The translations under genes and the position numbers were made by a program. The notes under the pieces were generated by a model that was not told the DNA's origin, ran no database searches, and was given only the letters and a program-made list of their open reading frames with translations. Shown here in pieces: positions 24,189 to 33,556 of a stretch of 48,812 nt of DNA (within the stretch, counting starts at the first letter, position 1; every line of letters starts with the position of its first letter). This DNA is from an uncultured Alphaproteobacteria bacterium (lineage in GTDB: Bacteria; Pseudomonadota; Alphaproteobacteria; Rhizobiales; Pleomorphomonadaceae): the NCBI GenBank assembly GCA_937900425.1, contig CALCDT010000332.1, positions 1 through 48,812 on the forward strand. The letters run 5' to 3'.

Positions 24189-25219
24189 TCGGCCGCCAAG
24201 GGTTGCCCGATGGCCTCGCCGTTGGCAAGGCGGATGTTGGTCATGAACTGGCGGGCGCTCGCGGCCCAGGAGAAGGTCAGCGCGTGCTCGCGGCAGGCCT
24301 GGCGCGACAGCGCGAGGGCGCCGAGCGCGGCGCGGCCGAGATCCTCGTCGAGGACGCCGACCGGGGCGGCGCCGACGATGTCGAGCGGGCCGGTGACCGG
24401 GAAGGCGGCGATCGGCACGCCGGAGGCGAGGGCCTCGAGCAGGACGTTGCCGAAGGTGTCGGTGCGGCTCGGGAAGACGAAGACGTCGGCGTCGGCGTAG
24501 TGGCGGGCGAGATCCTCGCCGAACTTCGCCCCGGTGAACACGGCCTCGGGGTGGCGGCGGCGCAGCTCGTCGAGCTGGGGACCGTCGCCGACGACCACCT
24601 TGGTGCCGGGCAGGTCGAGGTCGAGGAAGGCGGAGAGGTTCTTTTCCACCGAAACGCGGCCGACGTTCATGAAGATCGGTCGCGGCAGGTCGAGCAGGCG
24701 GTCGCGGCGCGGGCGGAACAGCTCCGCGTCGATGCCGCGCGACCAGCGCATCAGCTTGCGGAAGCCGCGGCCGGCGAGGTCGCGGGCGAGGCTGTCGGTC
24801 GCCACCATGCAGCCCTCGCCGTCGTTGTGGAAGCGGCGCATCAGGGCGTAGAGCCAGTCGACCGGCAGCGGCAGGCGGGCTGCGACGTATTCCGGCAGGC
24901 GGGTGTGGTAGCTCGTCGTGTAGGGCAGGCCGGTGCGCCGGCACCAGCGCGCGGCGAGAAGGCCGAGCGGGCCCTCGGTGGCGACGTGGACGTAGGACGG
25001 CTGGCCTTTCTCGATCTCGCGGGCGACGCGGCCGAAGGTGGTCAGCGACAGGCGGATTTCCGGATAGGTCGGGCAGGGGATGGTGCGGAAGGCCTGCGGC
25101 GTCAGCATCGTCACCGTGACGCCCATCCGCTCCAGTTCCTCGTTGGTCCGCTCGATCGAGCGCACCACGCCGTTGACCTGCGGATGCCAGGCGTCCGTGA
25201 CGATGGTGACCCGCGTCAT
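24185..25219 (-). CDS. Glycosyltransferase family 4 (Agt-like, glycolipid synthesis)
   Basis: GT-B fold glycosyltransferase, 344 aa. The acceptor-side N-terminus is TIVTDAWHPQVNGVVRSIERT. The C-terminal donor site is FPSRTDTFGNVLLEALASG, where the usual EX7E appears as DX7E, as in SqdX/DGD-type enzymes. In rhizobia and marine bacteria the gene after plcP encodes Agt, which puts glucose or glucuronic acid on the diacylglycerol made by PlcP, forming phosphorus-free membrane lipids. Tight overlaps on both sides (4 nt each) and the Pho box upstream of plcP fit this role. The sugar donor is not predictable from sequence. Confidence 0.87.
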   Translation of the reverse strand: MTRVTIVTDAWHPQVNGVVRSIERTNEELERMGVTVTMLTPQAFRTIPCPTYPEIRLSLTTFGRVAREIEKGQPSYVHVATEGPLGLLAARWCRRTGLPYTTSYHTRLPEYVAARLPLPVDWLYALMRRFHNDGEGCMVATDSLARDLAGRGFRKLMRWSRGIDAELFRPRRDRLLDLPRPIFMNVGRVSVEKNLSAFLDLDLPGTKVVVGDGPQLDELRRRHPEAVFTGAKFGEDLARHYADADVFVFPSRTDTFGNVLLEALASGVPIAAFPVTGPLDIVGAAPVGVLDEDLGRAALGALALSRQACREHALTFSWAASARQFMTNIRLANGEAIGQPLAAE

Positions 25220-26031
25220 GCGGCCGCCTGCGCCGGGTGGCCGACCACGGCCGGCGTGGCGGCTTCGGCGAAGGCGGTCCAGCGGATCAGTTCCAGACGC
25301 CCGTCGTGATGCTCGGCGAGCGCGGTGCAGCTTTCGACCCAGTCGCCGGTGTTGAGATACTGGATGCCGTCGATGTCGCGCATGGCGGCGTGGTGTATGT
25401 GGCCGCAGACGACGCCGTGGGCGCCGACGCGCCGGGCCTCGCCGCTCAGCGCCTGCTCGAAGGCGCCGATGAAGTTCACCGCGTTCTTGACCTTGAGCTT
25501 GGCCCAGGCCGACAGCGACCAGTAGGGGAAGCCGAGCTTGCGGCGGGCCCAGTTGACGCCGGTGTTGAGGTTGAGGGCGGTGACGTAGGCCCAGTCGCCG
25601 AGCAGGGCGAGCCACTTGGCGTGGCGCACGACGACGTCGAACTGGTCGCCGTGGATGATCAGCAGGCGGCGGCCGTCGGCGGTCTCGTGGATGGCGGTGT
25701 CGACCACCTCGACGCCGCCGAAGTGGGTGCCGACGTAATCGCGCAGGAATTCGTCGTGGTTGCCGGGGGTGTAGACCACCCGGGCGCCCTTGCGGGCCTT
25801 GCGCAGCAGCTTCTGGACGACGTCGTTGTGGGCCTGGCTCCAGTACCACGCCCGCTTGAGCCGCCAGCCGTCGACGATGTCGCCGACGAGATAGATGGTC
25901 TCGGCGTCGTGGAAGCGCATGAAGTCGAGCAGCAGCTCGGCCTGGCATCCGCGGGTGCCGAGGTGCATGTCGGAAAGAAAAAGGGCCCTGAAGTGTCGGG
26001 CCTCCTGCGTCGGGGTCATGTCGTCCGCCAT
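25216..26031 (-). CDS. plcP: PlcP-type metallophosphoesterase (phospholipase C, lipid remodelling)
   Basis: Calcineurin-like phosphoesterase, 271 aa, in the COG2908 family that also holds LpxH-type UDP-diacylglucosamine hydrolases. Metal-site motifs are SDMHLG (D21, H23), GDIVDG (D51), PGNHDE, HGDQFD and GHIHHA. In Sinorhizobium and marine bacteria the homologue PlcP degrades phospholipids to diacylglycerol during phosphate starvation. The pairing with an Agt-like glycosyltransferase and the Pho box favour PlcP over LpxH. The ATG at 26031 is used; an ATG four codons later is possible. First gene of a three-gene minus-strand operon. Confidence 0.85.
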   Translation of the reverse strand: MADDMTPTQEARHFRALFLSDMHLGTRGCQAELLLDFMRFHDAETIYLVGDIVDGWRLKRAWYWSQAHNDVVQKLLRKARKGARVVYTPGNHDEFLRDYVGTHFGGVEVVDTAIHETADGRRLLIIHGDQFDVVVRHAKWLALLGDWAYVTALNLNTGVNWARRKLGFPYWSLSAWAKLKVKNAVNFIGAFEQALSGEARRVGAHGVVCGHIHHAAMRDIDGIQYLNTGDWVESCTALAEHHDGRLELIRWTAFAEAATPAVVGHPAQAAA

Positions 26032-26070
26032 CGGGGCAAGTGTCCCTTGCCGTCATCGAAGATGAACGGG

Positions 26071-26104
26071 ACTTAAGACGATTCCGGTCTCAGATTTATG
26101 ACAG
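26071..26104 (-). promoter_or_regulatory. Pho box and -10 element of the plcP operon
   Basis: Read on the minus strand from 26104: CTGTCAT-AAAT-CTGAGAC (26104-26087), two 7-bp PhoB half-sites at the standard 11-bp repeat distance. The first is perfect and the second matches CTGTCAT at 4 of 7. After 10 nt comes TTAAGT (26076-26071) as -10 element, the spacing seen in PhoB-activated promoters. The leader before plcP is about 33 nt. Confidence 0.72.
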
Positions 26105-26232
26105 GGTCGAAGCGCGGCGGGAACTTGCCATGCACGGGGCGCGCGGCTCGTCGATACAAGGCGATGATCGCGGGGCGCGTCGTCGCGGAGGGGCGCATCG
26201 GCGGCTGGTGGCGCCGAGGTGCCCTACGACGG

Positions 26233-26269
26233 AAAAAGGGCCGCGCTTCCCATCGCAAGCGCGGCCCTT
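26233..26269 (-). terminator. Rho-independent terminator of the GPR-like gene
   Basis: Perfect 13-bp stem (arms 26236-26248 and 26257-26269, AAGGGCCGCGCTT and complement) with an 8-nt loop. On the minus strand it is followed by TTTTT. It begins 24 nt after the stop of the giant gene and insulates the plcP promoter downstream. Confidence 0.9.
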
Positions 26270-26293
26270 CCCGGTCCTCGGGTCACCGGATCC

Positions 26294-29200
26294 TCAGCCG
26301 AGCTTGCCGCTGGCGTGGGCGAGCATGGTGTAGACCTTGCCGGTGTCGGAGTTCAGCGCGGCCTGGACCTTCGTCCCGTCCGGATCGCCCGCCCCGACGT
26401 CGTCGAGGTGGTTCTGGAAGTAGGCGATGTAGCGGTCGACCGACTGGCGGAACTCGCCGTCGCGCTGGTAGCGGCGGCGGATCTCGTCGAAGGTCTGCTG
26501 GCCCTGCAGGGTGTAGAGCCGGCGGGTGAAGACGTTGGTCTCGCCCTTGCGGTAGCGGTGCCAGAGATCGACGAAAGCGGTCTGGTCGATGGCGCGGGCG
26601 ATGTCGACCGACACCGAGTTCAGCGATTCCTCGATCCGCGGCGGCGCCGTGCGCGGGGCTTCTCCGGCCGGGGCGCGGGCGACCTCGTCGTCGCCGGAGG
26701 CCCGGCGCAGCAGGTCGGCGATCCAGCCGCGCTCACCCTTCTCGCGCGGGGCGTCGGCCACGGGCTGCGGCAGCGGCATCACCGGGGCCGCCGAGCCGGC
26801 GGAGGAGGACGCCGGACGCACGGCCTGGGCCGGAGCCGGCTGCGGGGCCGGCTGGACCTGGACCGGCTGCAGGCTGGCCTGCGGCGTCACCGGCTGCGGG
26901 GCCTGGACGGCCGTCGCAGGCGGGGGGGCCGCGGGGGCCGGACGAGGGGTGGAGCGCGGGGGGGCGCCGGCCATGGCGGCGCGGCCCTCGGTCACGGTCT
27001 GGCGCTGGGCGATCTCGGACAGCTCGTTGAGTGCCTTGATCTGCTCGCTCACCACCCGGCGCATCTCGGCCGTCGTCTCCTCGGTCTCTACCGGCAGCGC
27101 CATCAGGCCGCCGCGCAGTTCCTCGCGGATCTCGTCGAGTTCGTCCTTGAGGATGCGCGAGGCGTTGCGCATTTCGGAGGCCGCCGCGTTGAAGCGGTCG
27201 ACGGCGGCGCCGACGGTGGCCGCGACCTCGCCGGCGAGCTGCTCGCGGATCGCCTTGACCGTCTCCCGGGCCTTGTTGCCCTCGAGCTCGGCCGAAAGGC
27301 CGAGCGACTGGATCTGCTCGGCGACGCTCGAGGCGGCGTTCTCGGCCGAACGGGCGAGCAGGTGGCCGACCTCGCGGGTGCGCTTGTCGGCGGTGGCCAG
27401 CGTGTCCTCGATCAGGGTGGTGAAGCCCTGCATCGACTGGCCGACACGGGCGGCGGTGTCGCCGAGGGTGGCGGCGGCCTCCTCCAGCGCCTTCTGCTGG
27501 GCACCGACGGTGCCGTCGAGGCCGCGGCTCGATTCCGACAGCGCCCGTCCGGCCGACAGCAGCATCCGCGACTGGGTCTCGAAGCGGTCGGCGAGGTCGG
27601 AGAGGTTGACGAGCACTTCGGAGGCGACGGACTTGAGGCCGTCGACGGAGCCACCGATCGCCTCGCCGGCGCTGGTGGTCTCGGCGAGCACGTCGTCGAG
27701 CACCGCGCGGAACTCGCCGCTGCGGCGGGCGAGGGCGCCCTCGACGCGGGAGAGGTCGGCGCCGGCGCGGTCGAGCAGGGCGGCGAGATCGGCGTTGGCC
27801 TTGTCGAGCTTGCCGACGACTTCGGTGACGTCCTCGTGGATGCGCTCGTTGCTGGAACCGAGGGCGGCGACGACGTCGCGGCTCTGCTGGTCGAGGGTGG
27901 CGAGCAGCGTGCGCGAGGAGGAGGCGATCGCCTGGGCGGCGGCCGCGCTCTTCTCGCCGATGGCGGTGGTGACGCCGCGGCCGCTGCCTTCGATCTCGGC
28001 GACGACCTTCTCGCCGGCGAGGCGAAGGCGGCCGGCGATCTCGTCGGCGCGGCCGTCGAGGGCGTCGGCCAGAACCTCGGTGCCGGTGACGAAGGTCTCG
28101 GCGAGTTCGCCGCCGCGGCCCTCGATCAGCTCCTTGAGCTCGGCGATGCGGTCCGACAGCAGTTCGGCCAGCGCCTTGCTGCGGCCGTCGAAGGTGGCGA
28201 CCGCCTCGTCGGTCCGCCCGACGAGGGTCTGCTCCAGCGTCTGCGCGGCCTGGGCCAGCCGGCCGGCGATGCCTTCGCCGGAGCCGAGCAGGTTGGAGCG
28301 GATCCGGGTGCTCTCGGTGGAGAGCCGGTCGGACACGTCCTCGACCGAGGAGGCGAGGATGGCGCGGGCGCGGTCGCTCTCTTCCGACAGGCGGGTGGAG
28401 ACGAGATCGATCGCCTCGCCGACATCGGTGCGCACGCGCTCGCTTTCGCGGCCGAGGGCCTGCGACAGCAGCTCGACGAGTTCGAGGACCTGGCGGCTGG
28501 TGCGCTCGCGCTCGGCGGCGAGGCGGGTGGCGACGGTGTCGGCGACGGCCAGCAGGTCGGACCGCGAGGTCTCGGTCTCGCGGCCGAGACGACCGGACAG
28601 GTCGGAGATCGCGGCTTCGAGTGCGGTGCGGGCCCGCTCGACCTCGCCGGTCATGGTGCCGTCGACCGAGGCGGAGGCGTCGTGGAAGGCGCGGGCGAGA
28701 CGGTCGGTCTCGGCGTCGACGAGGCTGCGCATCGCCGCGGCGGCGGCGTCGAGCAGATCGCGGGCGCGCTCGCTCTCCGAGCCGATCGAGGCGGTGGCGA
28801 CCATCAGCGTGCCGGACACCGAATGGCCGGCCTGCTCGATCGCTTCGCGCGACTGACCGGCTTCGGCGACGATCGCGTCGCGGGCGTCGGCGAGGGAACC
28901 GGCGAGGGTGCCGCCGGCGGCGGCGATGATCTCGCGGGAGCGGTCGGCTTCGGTGGTGATCGCTTCACGGGCGTCCACGAGCGACCCGGCGACGGTTCCG
29001 CCGGCGGCGGCGATGGCCTCGCGGGACCGGTCCGCCTCGGCGGCGATCGCGTCACGGGCCTCGACGATCGAGCCGGCGAGGCTTCCGCCGGCGGCCTCGA
29101 GCGCCTCGCGAGAGCGATCGGCCTCGCCGGTGAGGGCGGCGGTGGCGTCGGCGAGCCGGCCGGAGAGGTCGCGGCCGGCGGCCTCCAGCCGGGCGGCGGC

Positions 29201-32200
29201 GCGGCGGGCGCTGTCGTCGACGGTGCCGCCGAGGTCGGTGCCGGTGGCGGCGAGCAGGGCCCGGGCCTTCTCGGCTTCCCCGGTGATGGCTCCGCCGAGA
29301 CCGGCGAGCACGTCCGCGACGGTCTCGCGGGCCTTGGCCGTCTCGTCGGAGAGGCGCGTCGAGGCGAGGTCCATGGTGCTCTCGAAGCTGCCGCGGGCGC
29401 GCAGGCTTTCGCGTTCCAGAGCACTGGCGGCGTCGACGATGGCGCGGGCGAGTTCCTCGCGGGCCTTCTCGGTCTCGCTGCCGAGGGTGCGGGTGATCGC
29501 TTCGAGGCGGGCGGCAAGGTCGAGCTGGAGCTTCTGCGAGCGGCTGTCGAGCGTCTCGGCGACCTCGAACACCTTGGAGCCGAGCGAGACGTTGATGTCG
29601 GCGACGCGGCTCGACAGGATCTCGCTGAACTCGTCGGTCTTCTGGCGCAGCGACGTCGCGATCAGGTCGATGCGGCCCTCGATCGAATCGACCAGCTGGT
29701 CCTGGCCCGAGGCGAAGGCCTGGGCGAGGTCGCGGGTGCGGCCGATGAGGGTTTCGGTGATCTGGCGGGCGCGGGCGTCGAGGGCGCGATCGATCGCCTC
29801 GGTACGGCCGTCGAGGGCCGTGGTGAGGGCGTCGGCCTTGGCGCTGATCGAGGCGGTGGCGCCGTCGAGCCGCTGGCCGACCCTCGCGTCGAAGTCGGCG
29901 AGCTGGGTGCCGAGGGTCTCGGTGAAGCTGCCGGAGCGGGCGTCGAGGGCGCCGAGGATGGCGCCGGTGCGCTCGTCGAGGACGCCGGTGAGGGTCGCGG
30001 TGCGGCCGTCGAGGGCGTCGCGCAGGGCGGCGATGCGGCTGTCGAGGCCGCTGTCGATCTCGCCGCCGCGGCTGTCGAGCAGCGCGGCGATGGCGGCGGT
30101 GCGGGCCTGAAGCGCGGCTTCGAGGCGGCCGATGCGGCCGTCCATCTCGGCGCCGATGGCGCCGCCGCGGCCGTCGAGCAGGTCGACGAGGGCGCCGGCA
30201 TGGGTCTCGAGCGTCGAGCGCAGCCCGCCGAGGCGGGAGTCCATCGCCTCGCCGATCTCGTCGGCACGGCCGTCGAGCAGGCTCTCCATGCGGCCGACGT
30301 TGCTCTCGAGGGTTTCGCCGATGCGGCCGGTGCCGGCCTCGATCGCGGCCTGGATCGCCGTGGTGCGGGCGCCGAGGGCGGCCTCGAAGGCGAGGACGCG
30401 GTCCTCCAGCGAGCGGTCGATCTCGCCGGTGCGCGAGACGAGGCTCTCCACCAGCGCGGCGGCGCGGCCGTTGACGATCTCGTCGAGGCTGGCGATGCGG
30501 TCCTCGAAGCTCGCCGACAGGGCGTCGGAGCGATCGTCGAGCAGGGTGACGAGCTGGTTGCCGGTGATGGTGATGGTCTCGGCCACCTTCTGGCCGCGGG
30601 CGTTGATCGCCCGGGCGATCTCGGCGCCGATGGTCGACAACCGCTCGGTGAAGTCGCCGCCGGAGGTGGCGAGGCTCGCCTCGATGGTGGCGGTGGTCTC
30701 GCCGATCAGGCCGCGGATCGCGTCGGTCCGCTCGGTGAGGGCGCGGGCGATGTCCTCGCCGGCGCGGGTCAGGGTCTCGGCGAGGGCGTTGCCGGCGATC
30801 GAGTCGCGGATTTCGGCGCTCGCCGTGGTGAGGCGGCCGACCAGTTCCGTCGCCTTGGCGGCGATCTCGGAGGTGAGTTCACCGCCGGCGCGGTCGAGCC
30901 GCTCGGTGATCTCGCCGCCGCGGATGGCGAGGTCGACCAGCAGGGATTCGCTGGTGGTGCGCAGCGTCTCGTCGAGCCGGTCGAGCCGGGCCGTGAGGGT
31001 CTCGACGACCTCGACGCCGGCCTGCGACACGCGGTCGGTGATCTCGTTGCTGCGCTCGGCCAGCACTTCGGCGATCTCGTCGGCGCGAGCGGTCATCGTC
31101 TCGGTGAAGCGGGCGCTCGACGTCGCCATCGCCGTGTCGACGGCCCGGCTGCTCTCGCTCACCACGCTCTCGATGCGGCCGACCGCGGTCTCCATGGTGG
31201 AGGACAGGGCGCCGGCGCGCTGGTCGAGGGTGCGGCCGAGCGACTCGGCGCGCTCGTCGAAGGCGACGACGATGGCGTCGGTGCGGCTCGCCAGCAGGCC
31301 GGCGATGTCGGCGGTGCGCGCGTTGAGCGCCTGCTCCAGCGTGCCGGTGCGGGTCACGAGAGCCATTTCGAGGTCGGTGGTGCGGTCGGCCAGCATCTCG
31401 GCGAGCGCGGTGCTGCCACCGGTCAGGCTCTCGCGCAGCTCCTCGGTGCGGCGGGCGAGCGTGTCCTCGAGCGCGCCGCCGCGGACGGCGAGGGCGTTCT
31501 CCAGCGCCTCGGTGCGCAGGGCGAGGGCTTCGTCGATGGCGCCGACGCCGCCGGTCAGCGCCTCGCGCAATTCGCCGGTGCGGCGGGCGAGGGTGTCCTC
31601 GAGGGCGCCGCTGCGGCCGGCGAGGGCGTTCTCCAGCGCCTCGGTGCGGACGGCGAGCGCCTCGTCGAGGCTGCCGATGCCGCCGGTGAGGGTGTCGGCG
31701 AGTTCGGTGGTGCGGTCGGCGAGGGTGGCGCGCAGCAGTTCCGCCCGCCCGGCCAGGGTGCCTTCGAGGGTGGTGACGCCGGTCGAGAGGGCGTCGGCGA
31801 GATGGTCGGTGCGATCGGCGAGCAGGCTGGCGAGTTCGTCGGCGCGGCCGGCGAGGGCGGTCTCCAGCGCGTCGCGGCCGGCGACGAGGGCGCCTTCGAG
31901 GCGGTCGGTGCGCTCGGCGAGGCTCGTTTCGAGGTCGTCGGTGCGCCGGTCGAGCACGTCCTGCAGGGTCGCGGTGCGCTCGGCGAGCAGGCCGGTGAGG
32001 GTGCCGCCCTGGACCTCGAGGGTGCGGGCGATCGCCTCGCCCTGCTGGCCGAGTTCGGCGGTGACGGCGGTGCCGGTGGCGGCGAGTCGGTCGGCGACCT
32101 GGGCGGCGCGCATGTCGAAGTCGAGGATGACCTCGCTGCCGGTCGAGGTGAGCCGTTCGGAGGCCTCGCGGGCGACGTCGGCGAAGCGGCCGGTGACCTC

Positions 32201-33556
32201 CTCGCCTGTGGTGGCGAGGGTGTCGGCGAGGGCGCGGCCCTCGGTGGCGAAGCGGTCGCCGGTCTCCGACAGGGTGCGGACGACGGTGTCGCGCAGGGTT
32301 TCGCCGGTGGCGACCAGTTCGCCGAGGATGCGGCCGGAGACGCCGCCGATCTCGGTGACGAGGCGCTCGCCGGTCTCGCTGATGCGGCCGGTGTAGCTTT
32401 CGGCCTCGGCGGCGAAGCGCTCGGCGGTCTCGGCGGCGACGCGGGCGATGGTGGCGGCGACCTGGCCGCTCGAGGCGGTCAGGCGGCTGTCGATCTCGAG
32501 GCCGGCGTCGGCGAGACGCTCGGCGGCGTCGCGGCCGGAGGCTTCGAGGCGGGCGACGAATTCGTCGCCGCGTTCGGAGACGACCGTGGTCAGGTTGCGG
32601 CCGGCGGCGTCGAAGGCGAGGGTGAGGTGCTCGGCTTTCTCGCCGAAGACGCGGGTGACGTCGCGGCCCGTCTCTTCGAGGCGGTTGGTGACGCGTTCGC
32701 CGGTGCTGCGCAGTTCTTCCGACAGCGCCTCGTGGGCGCCGGAGATCGACGAGCGCACCCGCTCGGCGTTGGAGACCACGGATTCGCGCTGGTTGACCAG
32801 TTCCTCGATCAGGCTGCGGATACGGATCTCGTTTTCGTTGTAGGACCGTTCCAGCGAGGAGACCTCGTTGTGGACGAGGACTTCCAACTCGCTCGCACGG
32901 GCCAGCGCCCGCTCGATGCCGTCACCCATGGCGGCGACCTCGCGGCGGATCGCCTGGCCGACCGAGATCACGGTTTCGCGGGCGACGTCCTCCGGCTCGG
33001 CGAGGCGCAGGGCGACCTCGGTCATGGCGCGCGAGGTCAGGCGCATCTCCTGGGCGCGCCAGATCATCAGCGCCATCGACCAGAAGAAAAGCACCGGCAC
33101 CACGGCCAGCGCGGCGAGAATCAGGGCCTCCGGACGGCGCAGGAGGAGGAGCGGGTCGGTGCCGGCGGCGACGTCCGTGCCGAGCAGGCTCCAGCCGGCG
33201 TAGCCGATGGCGGCGAGCCAGACGAGGCTGACGACGCCGGTGATCCAGAACACCGACGACGAGGGCCGGCGCTGGAGCTGGTAGAGCATGTTGCCGAGGC
33301 TGCGGCGGTCGTCGTTGGCCGCGGCGCGGGGTCGGGTGCGCCCGGCGCGCGGCGCGGGGGTCTCGGCGGCGCGGGTCTCGCGGCGGCCATCGTCGGTGCC
33401 CGTACCGGCCCCGTCGGTTTCCGAGGGAGCCGCGGCGCCCGGCTTGGCGCTCGCCGCCTCCTTCTCGTCGAAGACGCCGAGCTCCATCTTGAGCGCATCC
33501 TCGACGGCGAGAAGTGCCAGTTCCGCCGCATCGGTTTTCGGGGTCTTGTTCGCCAT
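26294..33556 (-). CDS. Giant coiled-coil membrane protein resembling Growth Pole Ring protein (GPR/RgsE)
   Basis: A 2,420-residue protein. N-terminus: acidic/Pro-rich cytoplasmic region (1-95), then two membrane helices (about 103-125 and 144-166). About 2,000 residues of heptad- and 11-mer-like helical repeats follow (A/L/E/R/T/D rich, apolipoprotein-like, with units such as RTEALENALA and ADRSREAIAAAGG). A Pro/Gln-rich linker precedes a conserved globular end (last ~110 residues, IDQTAFVDLWHRYRKGE...KVYTMLAHASGKLG). Size, two N-terminal helices and apolipoprotein-like repeats match GPR of Agrobacterium and RgsE of Sinorhizobium, which form a ring at the growing pole and are needed for unipolar growth. 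The ATG at 33556 is chosen since upstream sequence loses the pattern. A clean terminator follows. Identity is inferred from architecture, not alignment. Confidence 0.8.
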   Translation of the reverse strand: MANKTPKTDAAELALLAVEDALKMELGVFDEKEAASAKPGAAAPSETDGAGTGTDDGRRETRAAETPAPRAGRTRPRAAANDDRRSLGNMLYQLQRRPSSSVFWITGVVSLVWLAAIGYAGWSLLGTDVAAGTDPLLLLRRPEALILAALAVVPVLFFWSMALMIWRAQEMRLTSRAMTEVALRLAEPEDVARETVISVGQAIRREVAAMGDGIERALARASELEVLVHNEVSSLERSYNENEIRIRSLIEELVNQRESVVSNAERVRSSISGAHEALSEELRSTGERVTNRLEETGRDVTRVFGEKAEHLTLAFDAAGRNLTTVVSERGDEFVARLEASGRDAAERLADAGLEIDSRLTASSGQVAATIARVAAETAERFAAEAESYTGRISETGERLVTEIGGVSGRILGELVATGETLRDTVVRTLSETGDRFATEGRALADTLATTGEEVTGRFADVAREASERLTSTGSEVILDFDMRAAQVADRLAATGTAVTAELGQQGEAIARTLEVQGGTLTGLLAERTATLQDVLDRRTDDLETSLAERTDRLEGALVAGRDALETALAGRADELASLLADRTDHLADALSTGVTTLEGTLAGRAELLRATLADRTTELADTLTGGIGSLDEALAVRTEALENALAGRSGALEDTLARRTGELREALTGGVGAIDEALALRTEALENALAVRGGALEDTLARRTEELRESLTGGSTALAEMLADRTTDLEMALVTRTGTLEQALNARTADIAGLLASRTDAIVVAFDERAESLGRTLDQRAGALSSTMETAVGRIESVVSESSRAVDTAMATSSARFTETMTARADEIAEVLAERSNEITDRVSQAGVEVVETLTARLDRLDETLRTTSESLLVDLAIRGGEITERLDRAGGELTSEIAAKATELVGRLTTASAEIRDSIAGNALAETLTRAGEDIARALTERTDAIRGLIGETTATIEASLATSGGDFTERLSTIGAEIARAINARGQKVAETITITGNQLVTLLDDRSDALSASFEDRIASLDEIVNGRAAALVESLVSRTGEIDRSLEDRVLAFEAALGARTTAIQAAIEAGTGRIGETLESNVGRMESLLDGRADEIGEAMDSRLGGLRSTLETHAGALVDLLDGRGGAIGAEMDGRIGRLEAALQARTAAIAALLDSRGGEIDSGLDSRIAALRDALDGRTATLTGVLDERTGAILGALDARSGSFTETLGTQLADFDARVGQRLDGATASISAKADALTTALDGRTEAIDRALDARARQITETLIGRTRDLAQAFASGQDQLVDSIEGRIDLIATSLRQKTDEFSEILSSRVADINVSLGSKVFEVAETLDSRSQKLQLDLAARLEAITRTLGSETEKAREELARAIVDAASALERESLRARGSFESTMDLASTRLSDETAKARETVADVLAGLGGAITGEAEKARALLAATGTDLGGTVDDSARRAAARLEAAGRDLSGRLADATAALTGEADRSREALEAAGGSLAGSIVEARDAIAAEADRSREAIAAAGGTVAGSLVDAREAITTEADRSREIIAAAGGTLAGSLADARDAIVAEAGQSREAIEQAGHSVSGTLMVATASIGSESERARDLLDAAAAAMRSLVDAETDRLARAFHDASASVDGTMTGEVERARTALEAAISDLSGRLGRETETSRSDLLAVADTVATRLAAERERTSRQVLELVELLSQALGRESERVRTDVGEAIDLVSTRLSEESDRARAILASSVEDVSDRLSTESTRIRSNLLGSGEGIAGRLAQAAQTLEQTLVGRTDEAVATFDGRSKALAELLSDRIAELKELIEGRGGELAETFVTGTEVLADALDGRADEIAGRLRLAGEKVVAEIEGSGRGVTTAIGEKSAAAAQAIASSSRTLLATLDQQSRDVVAALGSSNERIHEDVTEVVGKLDKANADLAALLDRAGADLSRVEGALARRSGEFRAVLDDVLAETTSAGEAIGGSVDGLKSVASEVLVNLSDLADRFETQSRMLLSAGRALSESSRGLDGTVGAQQKALEEAAATLGDTAARVGQSMQGFTTLIEDTLATADKRTREVGHLLARSAENAASSVAEQIQSLGLSAELEGNKARETVKAIREQLAGEVAATVGAAVDRFNAAASEMRNASRILKDELDEIREELRGGLMALPVETEETTAEMRRVVSEQIKALNELSEIAQRQTVTEGRAAMAGAPPRSTPRPAPAAPPPATAVQAPQPVTPQASLQPVQVQPAPQPAPAQAVRPASSSAGSAAPVMPLPQPVADAPREKGERGWIADLLRRASGDDEVARAPAGEAPRTAPPRIEESLNSVSVDIARAIDQTAFVDLWHRYRKGETNVFTRRLYTLQGQQTFDEIRRRYQRDGEFRQSVDRYIAYFQNHLDDVGAGDPDGTKVQAALNSDTGKVYTMLAHASGKLG
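28844..29104. repeat. 87-bp tandem repeats within the GPR-like gene
   Basis: Units begin at 28844, 28931, 29018 and, partially, 29105, at exactly 87-bp (29-codon) intervals. They encode the recurring EADRSRE..AAGG..AGS element. Nucleotide similarity is high between units, indicating recent duplication or gene conversion. Confidence 0.85.
31451..31714. repeat. 132-bp tandem repeat within the GPR-like gene
   Basis: Two units starting at 31451 and 31583, 132 bp (44 codons) apart. They encode near-identical stretches around RTEALENALA, GALEDTLARRT and GGVGAIDEA/GGIGSLDEA. Long runs of identical bases show a recent in-frame duplication. Confidence 0.8.

Noticed and set aside
25216..26031. Calling the metallophosphoesterase LpxH (lipid A biosynthesis).
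   Set aside because: Alphaproteobacteria of this group normally use LpxI. The Pho box and Agt-like neighbour fit PlcP; sequence family alone does not separate the two.
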